A model generated the notes under the pieces. It worked only from the letters and a program-made list of their open reading frames with translations, made no database searches and was not told the DNA's origin. A program made the translations under genes and the position numbers. A DNA stretch of 64,000 bases from Corylus avellana (Eukaryota; Streptophyta; Magnoliopsida; Fagales; Betulaceae): NCBI RefSeq assembly GCF_901000735.1, contig NC_081541.1, positions 41,385,021 through 41,449,020 on the forward strand. Reading direction: 5' to 3'. Positions 23,362-35,348 of the stretch are shown here, piece by piece (positions within the stretch are counted from its first letter, which is position 1; every line of letters starts with the position of its first letter).

Positions 23362-24223
23362 GGTTAAGAAAACTTTGCTCTCTCTCTCTCTCTCCAGATA
23401 GATACAAGTGTTCAACACTTCTACACAAAGGTAGAAGAGATGACTATTAAATAAGATTTGACGTTGGGTCCACATAGACCACATTCTATGAATTTAATTA
23501 TTCTACTGGCCAACATGTGTTTATCAATTTATACATGCTTTGAGATGTTTATATATTTTTTTTCCCTATGGAATTCATATATGAGTTTAACTTTGGTCCA
23601 GTTGATCCTTAAAACCACCTCTTTACAGCCCCAATCAGCAACTGCCACATTAGCACAAGCACAACAAGTGCACAAAATTAAACTACACCCTAATTCACTG
23701 GATGAAGACAAGAGAACGAAGAAAAGAGACCCAGCGGCCAGCGCTGGCCGTGGGTTTGACCCAAGGCTGGCCAGACCAGCCACCCACGGCCAGCGCCGTG
23801 GGTCTGGCTGGGTCACCCTCTCTGGCGCAAGCAGCGTATTTTTCGACAGCCCAGTCCGATCCACAACAGCGAGCCGGCGTCCTTCCTCCGGCCATCCTTA
23901 ATGTAGCGCCCCAGATTTAAAATCTTCATTTAAAAATATTAATTTGAAGATAATATTATTTTAATATTTATATTAAGTAATGAGATTTGTTCTTGAAGAA
24001 TTTATAGATTATATGAATATTATAAGAATAAATTTTTATTTGAGATGATTACATCCTAAGGTTTAGAATAGATTATAGCTTGATAATTTAGTTAGTGACT
24101 TTAAGAGATATGATGGTATAATAATACATATTATACATTTGAAGGAAAGTTAGCTTTGAGGAATAGTTGATTTGGTGTTAGCAAACAAAGAAGGGTGTAA
24201 GAATGGTTAGATGAGATTAGATA
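23362..24223. other. 5' flank of the reductase gene and unclassified repeats
   Basis: A (CT)n tract at 23382-23396 lies just upstream of the reductase ATG. 23730-23900 is unusually GC-rich, and the 14-mer at 23741-23754 (GCGCTGGCCGTGGG) recurs inverted at 23783-23796. Open frames there are a by-product of composition. At 23902 TGTAGCGCCCCAGATTT resembles the start of a Ty3/Gypsy LTR, but the other end would lie in the gap. Confidence 0.4.
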
Positions 24224-24323
24224 NNNNNNNNNNNNNNNNNNNNNNNNNNNNNNNNNNNNNNNNNNNNNNNNNNNNNNNNNNNNNNNNNNNNNNNNNNNNN
24301 NNNNNNNNNNNNNNNNNNNNNNN
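24224..24323. other. Assembly gap (100 N)
   Basis: Placeholder gap. It cuts the possible LTR that starts at 23902. Confidence 0.95.
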
Positions 24324-25695
24324 TAACATATTAAATTATAACAAGTTGAAAAATATATATTAATTTAATATTATTACTAAGCAACTAAAGGTGGGAATAA
24401 GATCCGCTCCATTTCAAATGAATGGAGAGAATATCGTGTTAATGTTTTTTAGAGGGGTAAAATTGTCGTTTTAATTTTTTGAATATTTGTAAGTGTTGAG
24501 TCCCACATTGAAAAAATATAAAGAAATAAGAGTAGTTAATATATATAAGTAGACTAAAGTCTACCCATTTAAAGTTTTAAGCTAGAATAATATTCAAATA
24601 TGTATATTAATGTATTTTGGATAAAATTTTCAAACATTTATCTCCCCGATAGAAGCAAAGTAATTTCATTATCAAATTACATTTGAAAACTTCAATACAT
24701 TTGATATTGAAGTAAAATCAGGACTGTGCAGTAAAACTATATTTGATATATTACAGTTCTTTGAATCAATGTGTATGATCACAAAATTAATGTAAAATAA
24801 ACTATATTTTTATTTTAGTGCGGTCCCATGAAAATTTTCCATTCAATTATGTGATGCATAGCGCTACCTGTTGGCTTGGAATTGATTGAAGTTGACACAA
24901 CACAATAATGCTACCACCCCCAATACTGAGATGGGGAAATGACACTCACAGAGAAAAGTCAAAAAGAGAGAAATGACACTCAAGAGATGAAAAAGAGAGA
25001 GATGCTTAGAAGCGGAATCCACTAACGTACCTCATCCAAATAATTGCTTATGGCGCTTAAGAACACGCTATGCTCTTTGGCCGATGTGGGACTTATCACA
25101 TTTCTTATTCTACGCAACACTAAGAGAGTAGAAAATGGAAAAAACGACACTCGAATGGAAAGGAGAGACCCACTAATGCCTTTGAGGGTAACTTTTTTTG
25201 AATCATCTGATTGACTCAATAGTAAGATGCATTATTGAGCAATACTTGGTGACTGAGAGTTGCTGTCATTCTTGGTGCCATCTCATTTTCCAATTCAAAA
25301 AGAGGAGCAACTTTAGGCTTAGCAATAGTTGTTGGCAGAGCTCAAAACACTATGTTTTTATGGTTATGATTTTCTAACACATTCAATCATTTGAATTGTT
25401 TAGAAAATTTTAAATTTCATTTATAATCATGAAACTAGAACTTATTGCGCTTAACAATACAATTAGAAATCTCAAATCTCTTTAATTCAACTGCACCCTT
25501 GATTAATCTTTGCTTTTGGCCTAGTGTGGCCAATCTACCAACATTGTATGATATTCAATGGATTCAGCTTAAATGCAGTAGTAAAAACTATTACATATCT
25601 GCTGTAAAAATAATTAAAGGCTCAAATAGTTAATTAATTATTTAATTTATATTTTAATACTTATACTTAGGTATGGGCTTAAACTCTCCTACTAA
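24324..25695. repeat. Diverged DUF247-flank repeats
   Basis: 24600-24920 resembles 37780-37880 plus 38940-39030 (GTGCAGTAAAACTATAT, then TGATTGAAGTTGACACAA). 24930-25330 resembles 34560-34940 and, inverted, 42780-43100 (GATGCTTAGAAGCGG, CATCCAAATAATTGCTTA). These are the usual DUF247 downstream sequences without the gene. No coding region supported. Confidence 0.6.
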
Positions 25696-26110
25696 TACTT
25701 GTTGAAATAACTTCCTCAGGCATTTCATCAAAATTCGTCATCCTCTCGCTCTCGTACTAATTGAGGTTTGCTTTTGCTTTGAGTTGTTTTAATTTCTGCT
25801 ACTATTTTTCAAATTCTCGAAGGTTCAAATTAACGTTGTTCCAGCATCTATGGGCCTATGGAGGTCTATATTTTCAGCTATGAAAGTTTGTATCACTGTT
25901 TACAAATAAAAGGGTTTTATCATCTACAATTTTACAGCATGTATGGTGCTGATAAGGTGTTTAGAAATAATAATGTAAGATTTTCATCTTTCACAAGCCA
26001 AAATAACCTTAAATTTGTTGTTTTCCTTGGGCATATTATTACTTTCCCCAAAAAGCGAAGCCAACTAATTATTGGGGAACTTTGCCATATTAGTCAACAG
26101 GCAATAACTA
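25696..26110 (+). pseudogene. DUF247 3'-end remnant
   Basis: The sequence from CTCAGGCATTTCATCAAAAT through the 3' untranslated region matches 34165-34510 base for base over long stretches (TTTGAGTTGTTTT, AAATTCTCGAAGG/AATTTTCGAAGG, CAGCATCTATGG, CATCTTTCACAAG). It corresponds only to the last few codons plus 3'UTR of a DUF247 gene; the coding body is missing. It is followed by the downstream module again (26340-26604), so this locus once held a full copy or received a partial duplication. Confidence 0.65.
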
Positions 26111-26604
26111 ATTAGATAAGGTGCCTCTAAGTAATTCTAGAGGTAAGACTCTTGTCATCTTTGTGTCTTTTTAAATGTCATGCAGTTATTAAAATTACTA
26201 TTTAATTAAAATCTCAATGATAATTTTAAAAATCATATGATATTTGGGCAAATAAAGAAAAACAAGAATCCTATCTCTAGCATTACTCGGTGCCTCTAGA
26301 GTAACCTGTTTTATTTATTTTTTTAAGTTTTTTTTTATCTCATTCAAAATTGGAAGAAAATTCATAGTGCTTAAGAGCACACTTTGCTCTCACTCCTTGG
26401 CCAATGTGAGATTAATCCTAATTATCTTTCTACACAACATTGGAAACCCAAAAAGGGAGAAACGACACTGAAATATGAGAGAGAGAAGCTCCAAAGGGAC
26501 ACCCATTGATGCCTCTAGGGTAACTTGATTTGAATCATTTGATAGCACCATGCATTACTGAGCAATAGTTGCTGTCATTATTGGTGCCATCTCATTTTCA
26601 AACT
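26111..26604. repeat. DUF247 downstream module, second copy in this contig
   Basis: 26340-26604 repeats 25050-25290 (TTAAGAGCACACTTTGCTCT, CCTCTAGGGTAACTT, TTGGTGCCATCTCATTTTC). It breaks off at the gap. Confidence 0.6.
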
Positions 26605-26704
26605 NNNNNNNNNNNNNNNNNNNNNNNNNNNNNNNNNNNNNNNNNNNNNNNNNNNNNNNNNNNNNNNNNNNNNNNNNNNNNNNNNNNNNNNNNNNNNNNN
26701 NNNN
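26605..26704. other. Assembly gap (100 N)
   Basis: Placeholder gap. The sequences just outside the contig it bounds (24480-24610 and 26715-26850) are of the same repeat type. Confidence 0.95.
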
Positions 26705-27576
26705 TTAATTATATACGTGTGAGTGTAAAAAACATTGAATCTTACATTAGAAAATTTTTACAAATATGAGTGGTTAATATAATATATAGTTAAACCCAAA
26801 TTATAAGCTTTAACTTTTAGGTTGAATAATGTCCTAACATGTTATATTAGAGTTTCACAAAAAAAAAAAAATTAAAAAAAAAAATAATCCTCTAAATGTT
26901 AATCTCCATAATAGAACCAATGGTTGAGACAAAGGAGCCTCAGATGCCATGGCCTCCCAAAATTCTTGAAAAATTAAAAAAATAATAGTTGGGCATGCCG
27001 CCCCCCCCCCTCCCCCCCCAAAAATAAAAAATTACTTTAAAAACCTGTTTGGTATTACGTTTGAAAAATAGAACTTTTAAATCAAAAAAGAACTTTTTGG
27101 CAAAAGCTTCATTTTTTAAGTTTTTTCCAAAAGTGCGTTTTAGCCATTTTTAAGCTTTTTGGACCATTAAAAGCGCTTTTAATTTTTTTACTGAACAAGT
27201 ACTTTTTTCTTCAAACGGGTTTTTTGAGTGTTAAAAATACTTTTAGGATTTTCAAACGCAATCCCAAACAGGCTCTAAATGGTCTCCCTAAAAATCTTGC
27301 AAAAAGAAAAATAGGACTTATAAAAAAAAGTTGGTCATGATCCCCCATACTAATTTGATGTTATTAATATTGTACTGAGAATCCTTGCATTATTGCGTAC
27401 ATTTCTGCTAATTTGATCTGCTCCACCCACATTTTTTTTTTTTTTTTAATAAAGGGTAGATAAATTATGTCAACTTAGTGAAGATATATGCGAGATTGCA
27501 AAAAAACATTCTTTATTATGCTACTCTAATTTGTTTCAATTAGTACTCTAATAATTGTATTGCCTTCATTCATTTT
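26705..27576. other. Intergenic
   Basis: No gene. Poly(C) runs lie at 27001-27018. 27040-27280 is an AAAAGC/GCTTTT-rich stretch bounded by CTGTTTGGTATTACGTTTG and CAAACGCAATCCCAAACAG, a MITE-like inverted pair. Confidence 0.45.
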
Positions 27577-28820
27577 AATTAATGAAATTTAGTCAATCTT
27601 GAAATCTACTTGACATATAAAAGGCATTGCATCTTATATTTGATAAGAAAATAAAAGGACACAAATAAACCAACAAAAAAAAAAGGTGCTAGAAATACCA
27701 TGCTTAGATCTACAAGATACCACGGATTTTTTTTTTTCTTCTTTTTTTTGACGCTTTCTTCCCCCCTTTTTCTTGTAAATTTGCTTAGAAAAAAAAAAGG
27801 TAATATTATTGTTATAATTAATTTACAATTTACTGATACATGTCTGTCATAATTGAAATCACATCATCTATTAAAAATAATTTAACATTCTCCAAAGAGT
27901 AATGCTAAGTATTATTTGTTCATAAGGGATAACTCAATCGATTGTGGTCCATACCTAAAGTTGATGTAACTTTTAAAATTACTATTAGATCAAAATTTAA
28001 GTATGACTCATCTAAAATTTAATGACAATTTTAAAAATTACATTAACTTTAAAAAAAATTTTAAAAAAAAATTAGATGATACCTAACATTAGGCTTATCT
28101 AAGTCATATATTGATAAAGTTGTAAAAAAATCATTTCAATTCGAACCAACCATTTCAAGCTCATAATTAAGGCTACACTGCTTTCAATGCAAACAGTGAC
28201 ACAGGACTTTAGTCATCCAATGCAAACAAGACTCACGTCATCTTGCACAACATTTCAAAGATTTGCTGAGATTTTTTTGTCTGTCCAGTACATAGCAACC
28301 TGAAGAAATCAAAAAAGAAGGCTATTGATAGAGGATTAAAATCCTCTAAAATTATAAAATTATAAAGTAGATTCCAAATTCTAAAACTAAGGGATTCTAG
28401 CCATCCATTTTAATTAAAAGGTCAAGATTCCGTCATGTGTCTTATTAACATAAAAAAATTTAAAATAATAAAATAATATTTAAAATTTAAAAAAGTAATT
28501 ATATAAAAAATAATAATAATAATAATAATAAAATTCAAAAACAAAAAATAACAAAATAAATTTTGCCATAAAGGGTGGCTGGCCACCTCATTTTTGGCAT
28601 TAGGGTGGCCGAAAGCCACCCCAACCGGCGGTTGGGGGTGGCCAAAGCCAATTTTATAAAAAAGTTAAAGGTATAAACGTCATTTTATCATTTTTAATGT
28701 TTAAAATCTAACGGGGGAGGTAAATTAATTGAAATTAAAAGTGGTGTAAATTGGGAGTGTTTAAATTTTGAAAAGGTCTTCTCAAAATGCACAGTAATTC
28801 AAAGGTCTAAATCAATTTTT
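27577..28820. repeat. DUF247-flank module with embedded MITEs
   Basis: 27577-27650 and 28165-28250 match the first 170 bases of the window. Between them, 27898-28100 begins AGTAATGCTAAGTATTAT and ends GATGATACCTAACATTA, the same MITE type as at 48954. At 28570-28650 a GGGTGGC/GCCACCC palindrome marks another MITE. Confidence 0.55.
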
Positions 28821-29229
28821 TTTTTTTTTTTTTTTTAGCACAAAGCAATTTCAATATCATGCACAATTCGCAGCGGTTTCCAATTTTGATATATCCATGG
28901 TGCAGTTCAAGCCTAGTGTTATAGACATAGTAGCACACCTGAGTACTCTATTATTATTTAAAAAGAAAAACACATAAAAAATCATGCAATTAGCTAGTCT
29001 TCTAGTGCCTATTAAAGGTCATCTTTTGCACCTTTATTTTGGTATAAACCCACTACAATATACAAATCATGCAATTAGTCTTCTAGGACTACAAATACAG
29101 AGTTCATATAACAATCAAAGTATATGAGTTCAAAAAGTATAGGATTGAAGAGAGAAGACGTATATGTGTTCTAAAACCAGCAGTAGAATATATATATATA
29201 TATGAAATGAGAGATGAAGAATAAAGAAC

Positions 29230-29380
29230 CTGCAAATGCTAGATGTTGCCAAGAAAGGTCTTCACTACTCTTCAGTGCTTGAGCACAGGAGAGCTCCTCT
29301 CCTCCTTTTAAATGCCACACTCATCTGCTCTCTTCTCTCTTTTTCTCACTGATAATAATATCTGCTGTCCTCTCTCTTTC
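29230..29380 (-). promoter_or_regulatory. Orphan copy of the DUF247 promoter/5'UTR exon
   Basis: Read on the minus strand this is nearly identical to the segment upstream of the DUF247 genes at 46322 and 32441: CT/GA microsatellite, ATTATTATCAGTGAG, a CATTTAAAAGG box (29304-29314), GAGCTCTCCTGTGCTCAAGC and the donor ATTTGCAG|GTTCTTTATT. Similarity continues through the 5'UTR intron to about 28830. No DUF247 coding sequence follows it on the minus strand. Confidence 0.6.
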
Positions 29381-29515
29381 CCCCTCTCTCTCTCCCGCTA
29401 TAATAAAAAGATTAAAGTACACAACGCTTTACCAAAAGTAAAGAAGGCCACCATGAATATCCCATATAAAGAGCTAGCTTTATTGAAAACTACTGCTTCC
29501 CAATCCCATCAATTG

Positions 29516-30692
29516 TTAGAGCATTCTTACATTCTCTTTATAAAGGGGTTTGATCCCTAAATTTAAAGAATATGTCTAAAAAATCACAAAAAAGTCTTAC
29601 AACATATTCTTTATATGATTTCTTAAACTATCAGCTTTAACTCAATATTTTGGGTTTAACTGTAACAATTCATATGATTATTATAATTATTAAAAAAAAA
29701 ACACTCTCCTCTCACATCTTTTTACGCTTTTTATGCGCATCTCCATTAATTTCTCCGTTCTTCTCCGTCCTCTTCCTCTTATGCACCTCATCTGGACACA
29801 AGCCATTTTCTCAGCCCTCTTCTTCTTCTGCACTTCATCTGGACACAAACCAAATCTCCATCTTAAATACTCCATCTTCACTCTCACGGCCACTCAAAGG
29901 ATTTACACCCAAAATTAAACAACAAATAAAACCCACAAAATTAATCCTCCCCAAAGAGATTCAATCGTTCCAGAACTCAGCAACTCAACCAAAACTCAAG
30001 AAACTCAAGATCCATTCGGCCAAACCATCTCAAAACAGATTCTAAGAACACCTCAATTAGAACCGAAACTCAACACCCAACCAGCCACTCAAGACAATCA
30101 AAAATCCTCAAGAACACAATTGATTACCCAAATCGAATACCCAGAGAATCAACCCATCACAATCAAATACCCATAACTAAAGGAAGGAGAATTTTACCCA
30201 AGGAATGATTCTGAGCCCAAAAGCCGCTGTCCAGCCACTCACGGCTTCGCCGTGGCCATCTGCTGTGCTTTCTCTCTCTCACCATCTCTCTCCGTCCCTC
30301 TCCCAGCTCTCTCTGCATCACTCTCTCTCTTTCTCTCCTGTTCTCTCCCCGTCAGTCTTCGTGAGCGAGAATCTGCTGGGGGGAAAGTGAGGCAGAGAGT
30401 GAGATAGAGAAAGGGAGAGAGGTGCGGCTGGGGGGAAAGAAAAGAAAGGAAACAGAGAGTGAAGAAGACAGGGAGAGAAAGAAGACGGTGATGAGAGAGA
30501 TGAAAAGAAAAATAATATTTTTTTTTAGAATAAAAGAAAATATTATTTTAATGAAAATAAAAATAATATGTTAATGATGTAAGCAATGATAAAGGGAAGT
30601 TATTGTGAAATTTTTGTAAATAGGAAAACAAAAAGTAGTTTGAATTCTTATACATAAGGAAGATGGTTAGATAGCTGTTGGGAATGCTCTAA
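29516..30692. mobile_element. About 1.2-kb insertion with AGAGCATTC ends
   Basis: The insertion begins TTAGAGCATTC and ends GAATGCTCTAA, short perfect inverted ends. The paralogous positions (36095-36115 and 47430-47445) lack it: there ATCCCTTGTG runs straight into TAAAAGATTGTTG. The interior has CT-rich and Pro/Ser-coding-like sequence (29700-30400) with open frames I do not trust. It ends with a segment shared with 8640-8745. It is probably a non-autonomous DNA element; the superfamily is not established. Confidence 0.5.
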
Positions 30693-31451
30693 AAGATTGC
30701 TGAATATTTGACCGATTGTTGAAAAATTAAGATAAGATCACAGCACTCAGCCCGAAAGTCAATATTCTCTTTTTTACCCATGCCAAATTCGTTCAACTTT
30801 TATGGTTGTTTAATCAGAATTGGACACTTTTGTCTCATATTCTTATCTTATTGTAACTGTTTAATTCTTCACCAAATTCATTAAAATAACTCATATCATT
30901 ACATGACAGCACATAATTTGATAGAAGTAAGGTTACTACACTCATTTTTTACAATTATTTTACTTTCGTTGAAGTAATGTGTTTTATAAGTGTTTTATTT
31001 TGTTTTTCTAATACATGGCATCAAAACTTATTTAAAACATGTGACGTCAGCCCGTATAAAATAAGTGTAATAAAAAGGTTAACTCAAATAAATAGCTTAC
31101 CACACCCCCCCCCCCTTTTTATGTTTGGTACTTTTTTTTTAGTAAAATATATCTTTTACCCTCTAAACTATCACCCAAATTTTACACCTTTTTTTTCAAA
31201 CTACTACTCACTTGGAATTTATCAACTACTACAATATTTACAGTTTTTTTTTTTTTTTTTACTGAAAATATCACCCCTTTTTTTTTTTTTTTTGGGGTAA
31301 CATGGTATCAGAGCCAAAGGTCCTGAGATTGGACTTTGACTCCGTCAATTCACCTCCCATTTAAATTGAATATTTCACGTGTTGGGCCTCACCTGTTAAA
31401 AAGGAGTTTGAACCCACACGTGAGGGAGAGTGTTAAACTAATGATTAAGTG
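30693..31451. repeat. DUF247-flank module, ending in a contig overlap
   Basis: 30693-31260 is the same module as 36110-36850. From 31301 to the gap the sequence CATGGTATCAGAGCC..GATTAAGTG (151 bases) is about 97% identical (5 differences counted by eye) to the reverse complement of 35715-35865, which also ends at a gap. The TGGTATCAGAGCC motif resembles an initiator-Met tRNA primer binding site, but no LTR precedes it clearly. Confidence 0.6.
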
Positions 31452-31551
31452 NNNNNNNNNNNNNNNNNNNNNNNNNNNNNNNNNNNNNNNNNNNNNNNNN
31501 NNNNNNNNNNNNNNNNNNNNNNNNNNNNNNNNNNNNNNNNNNNNNNNNNNN
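31452..31551. other. Assembly gap (100 N)
   Basis: Left junction of the contig 31552-35865, which is probably placed in the wrong orientation. Confidence 0.95.
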
Positions 31552-31693
31552 GAGAGGACAGCAGATATTATTATCAGTGAGAAAAAGAGAGAAGAGACAG
31601 CGGATGAGTGTGGCATTTAAAAGGGGGAGAGGAGCTCTCCTGTGCTCAAGCACTGAAGAGTAGTGAAACCTTTCTTGGCAGCAGCATTTGCAG
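31552..31693 (+). promoter_or_regulatory. Promoter and 5'UTR exon of the DUF247 gene at 32441
   Basis: It matches the minus-strand segment 47283-47150. It contains GTGGCATTTAAAAGG, a TATA-like box, about 80 bases before the donor ATTTGCAG|GTTCTTTATT at 31693/31694. The acceptor CCTTAG at 32414 lies 26 bases before the ATG, so a 721-base untranslated intron is inferred. Transcription start not determinable here. Confidence 0.5.
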
Positions 31694-32440
31694 GTTCTTT
31701 ATTCTACATCTTTTTTTTTTTTTTCTTTTTTTTTTCATATATTCTACTGCTCGTGTTAGAACAGATGACGGAAATTTTGTGTTATAGTAGTGAGTTTATA
31801 CCAAATAAAGGTTAAAAAGATGACCTTTAGTAGGCACTGGAAGACTAATTACATAATTTTTATGTGTTTTTTTTAATAATAATCGAGTACTCATGATGAG
31901 GTGTGCTAGTATTACACTCGACCCGACCTTCACCATGGATTTGATTGTATTCTATCGCTAGTGATGGTTAATTGTTAGTGACTTAGTGTTACATTATTTA
32001 GAAAATATTTTCTATATTAGGGTTCATTTTTTATCTTATATTTAGTCTAGGTTTATTTGTTTAATATTCTTAACCTTTTTATAAATAAAACGAGTTTAAT
32101 TAGAGCATTTTCGGCATAAGTAGGTAAAATAATTATTGAAAAAGTATAAATTTTTACTCTAATTATTATTTTTTCATACATATTCTAACTGATTTTTTAT
32201 TTTACTCTCTATTTTTTTTAAATATTATTTTATTATTATTCATATTTGAAGGAAAAACTACAAAATGACAATATCTCATATATGAAAAAAATTGCTAATA
32301 ATAGTCGAAACTAAGTATATTATGAAGGATTTGCTGGAAGCTCTAATACAATTTAATATATAACTTGAATATACCCAACACTTTATCGTTTATCTCCCCA
32401 GGATCTTTCCTTAGGAAAAGGAACCTGAGGAAGAAAGAAG

Positions 32441-34207
32441 ATGGCCTGCGAAGATGCAAGTGATGATCAGAAAAAGGGTCTTAAATGCGAAGATTTTGTG
32501 ATTGATATCCCATCAGATCTGGAGCCTGCCGAGTGGCCGGAGTGCTGCATCTACAGGGTTCCAAAGAAACTTCGCAAAGTAAACAAAGACGCCTATACCC
32601 CTAAGTTAATTTCAATAGGCCCCCTTCATCACCGCAGGCAAGAATGCAGGGACATGGAAAAGCAAAAACTGAGATATTTGAAGGCCTTCTGTGATAGGAC
32701 TGGGAAGAGCCAGGAGTATCTTTCAAGCATCATTGAAAAGAAAGAAGTAAATATCCGTCATTGCTATGCGGATTCCTCAAAACTCAGCAGAGAAGAGTTC
32801 ATAAAAATGGTTATGTTGGATGGTATCTTTATAATTGAGCTCTTCTGGAGGAATTCTCAAGAGGAAGAATCTGAAAAGGATTATATTTTGAGCAAGCCTT
32901 GGCTGAGGGATGGTATACAGCATGACTTGCTTCTTCTTGAGAATCAGCTTCCTTATTTTATTCTTGAGGATTTGTATATGTCTGTTTACCATGGCTCTTC
33001 CTTTCTTAAGCTTTGCCGCAGCTACTTTTATAAATATGATCAGCAGCCAAAAACCGACATGGTTATTGGGAAAGGAATTAAACGTTTCACCGATTTGCTG
33101 AGATATTTTTTCTATCCATTAGAACTGGAGGAGAAAGATAAGAAGGCCATTGATCGACTATGCAGTGCCACAAAGCTTGACGAGGCTGGGGTGAAGTTCA
33201 AAGAAGTTAAAAGGAAGACACCTACTTGACATACGATTCCAAAAGGGTAATGTTACTCTCTCTCTCTCTTAATTAGTGAGGCCTAACACGTATGTTAAGT
33301 TGCAACAGTGTCGTTTCGCTCACGGAGACGGCTCTTAATTAAAACATGTCTTGTGGGTGTGCTTTTGAATGCTCTAAAATTAAAGTTTTGGCTTTTTCTC
33401 ATCGGACATTAATTGATTTTCAAATGTCTGATTCAATAAATAGTATCAGAGTTAGCGTCATGGATTCGAGTTACGGCACATGTGGACGGCTATTCTTTGA
33501 CCGATCAGATGTGAATTGATAGAGTTTAAGTTTAAATTTAGGACTTTTGAGTTTCGATACCATGTTAAATTACTGTTTATATTAAAACCTTTTTTATTTT
33601 ATTTTTTTAAAAAAATTAATTTAATTCTTTATTTTATATTCTAACAGATAAGTGCTTGGAACACTGTCCCTACTTGAATTGCTCATGGCTCTTGAATTGC
33701 CTACCATGCTTGAAATGCATAATCTTCTTGGAGCACATGCAACCCTTCTTGGAACTCCCTGCATTTGTCGTAGATCACGAAACCAACTGTGTTTTCCGAA
33801 ACATCATGGCCTTGGAGCAGTGTCATTATCCGAAAGAGGCATACATCTGCAATTACATTCTGCTGTTGGATTGCCTTATCAACACTGAAAAAGATGTGGA
33901 TCTACTGGTTGATAAAAAGGTTATTGTTAATCAGCTCGGCAGCGATGAAGCACTGGCGAGACTTGTTAACAAACTTGGCCATCATATTGTAGCAGAAGAT
34001 TCATGCTACTATGAACTGTGCCAAACGCTTAATGAGCACTACGACAACTTCTGGAATCGGAATATGGCAACCTTGACGACAACATATTTCCGAGACATTT
34101 GGAGAGGCACTGCAACGATTGTTGGGATTATCTTCCTGTTATTAACTTTCTGGAATATCTTCCTCAGGCATTTCGTGAAAATGCCCAACAGCTTCTCTCG
34201 CTCGTAA
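32441..34207 (+). pseudogene. DUF247 (UPF0481) gene, two exons, one frameshift
   Basis: Exon 1 is 32441-33246 and exon 2 is 33648-34207, joined AAAAGG|GTAATG..CTAACAG|ATAAGTG (phase 1, QKDKCLE across the junction). Motifs: CCIYRVPKKLRKVNKDAY, SIGPLHHR, HDLLLLENQLPYFILEDL, FTDLLRYFF, Cys-rich CSWLLNCLPCLKC, FRNIMALEQCHY, and a C-terminal helix IVGIIFLLLTFW. Near 33199 one extra base (GTTAAAAGGAAGAC, where the copy at 46322 has GTTAAAGAAAGAC) shifts the frame, and translation stops at 33229 after 262 aa, losing the membrane anchor. Without that base the protein would be about 454 aa. The contig holding it (31552-35865) is probably reversed in the scaffold, so its true strand may be minus. Confidence 0.8.
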
Positions 34208-35104
34208 TTGAAGTTGGTTTTGCCTTTTGAGTTGTTTTTTACTACTGTTTTTCTAATTTTCGAAGGTGGATCAAACGTTTGTTCTAGCATCTATGGAGTG
34301 CCTATATATTCACTGTTCACAAATAAGAAGGTTTTATTAACTGTAATTTTACATCAAGTGTGGAAATAATAACGTAAGATCGATTTTCATCTTTCATAAG
34401 ACAAAACAGCCTTATTTGGCGTTTTTCTTGAGCATGTTACTTTCTCGAAAAAAGTGAGAACAACTAATTATTGGGAAACTTTTGTCATATGGATCAACAG
34501 CTAATTAGATAAGGTGCCTTTAGTGTAATTTATATTATTATTATTTATTTATTTTTCTACACAATGAAAAGTCAGAAAGAGAGAAGTGACACTGATAGAG
34601 ACGAATAGGAGAGATGCTTAGAAGCGGGATTCACTGACGTACATCATCCAAATAATTGCTTAAGAACACACTCTGCCCTTTGGCTGACGTGAGACTATTT
34701 ACATTTCTTTTTCCGCACAACACTGGGTGTGTAAAAAAGAAAAAAAAAAAACTGGAATAGAAAAAGAGAGACACAAAAGCGAGACCCACTAATGCCTCGA
34801 GGGTAACTTTATTTGAATCATTTGATCAACTCTGATAGGAAGATGCATTATTGGGCAATATATGGCGACTGAGAGTTGGTGTACGTCATTATTGGTGCCA
34901 TCTCATTTTCCAACTCAAAAAGAGGAGCAACTTTAGGCTTACCAATTAGGATGTCAAACTTATATCTCTGTCATTATCTTATTATTTTTGCATTATTATT
35001 TTTTTCAATCTTTACTATCTTATTATCTTCCCATTATTGTTTCTTTCAATCTTCACCAAACACTACTAAAATTTTAGTAAGCCAAATTTTATTTGCAACT
35101 TCTG
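34208..35104. repeat. DUF247 3'UTR and downstream module
   Basis: 3'UTR-like sequence to about 34500, then a module shared with 24930-25330 and, inverted, with 42780-43140. No other gene. Confidence 0.6.
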
Positions 35105-35299
35105 CGTCTCATTCTTTCTAACGTGCGAGGTTTTTTACAAAAAAAAAAGAGATAATAAAACAACCGCCATGAGTATGGGTAAAACATTTTTTAAAAATAT
35201 TTTTGCACCCAAAATAAAAACTTGAAGAGTTAAATGTGAAAAAGTTATTAAAATAATTAATCAAATCGATCTCATCATACACATTGATTCATAGAACTG

Positions 35300-35348
<49 letters not shown>

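Noticed and set aside
23529..23920. Open frames of 70-150 codons
   Set aside because: They overlap on both strands in a GC-rich palindromic block with no domain, consistent with composition only.
29650..30390. Ser/Pro-rich frames
   Set aside because: They lie inside a CT-rich insertion that the paralogues lack, with no homology I recognise and no splice structure.
31301..31316. TGGTATCAGAGCC as the primer binding site of an LTR retrotransposon
   Set aside because: No LTR end is recognisable before it and no gag follows. The same motif occurs in the DUF247 introns, so it is only a repeat remnant here.
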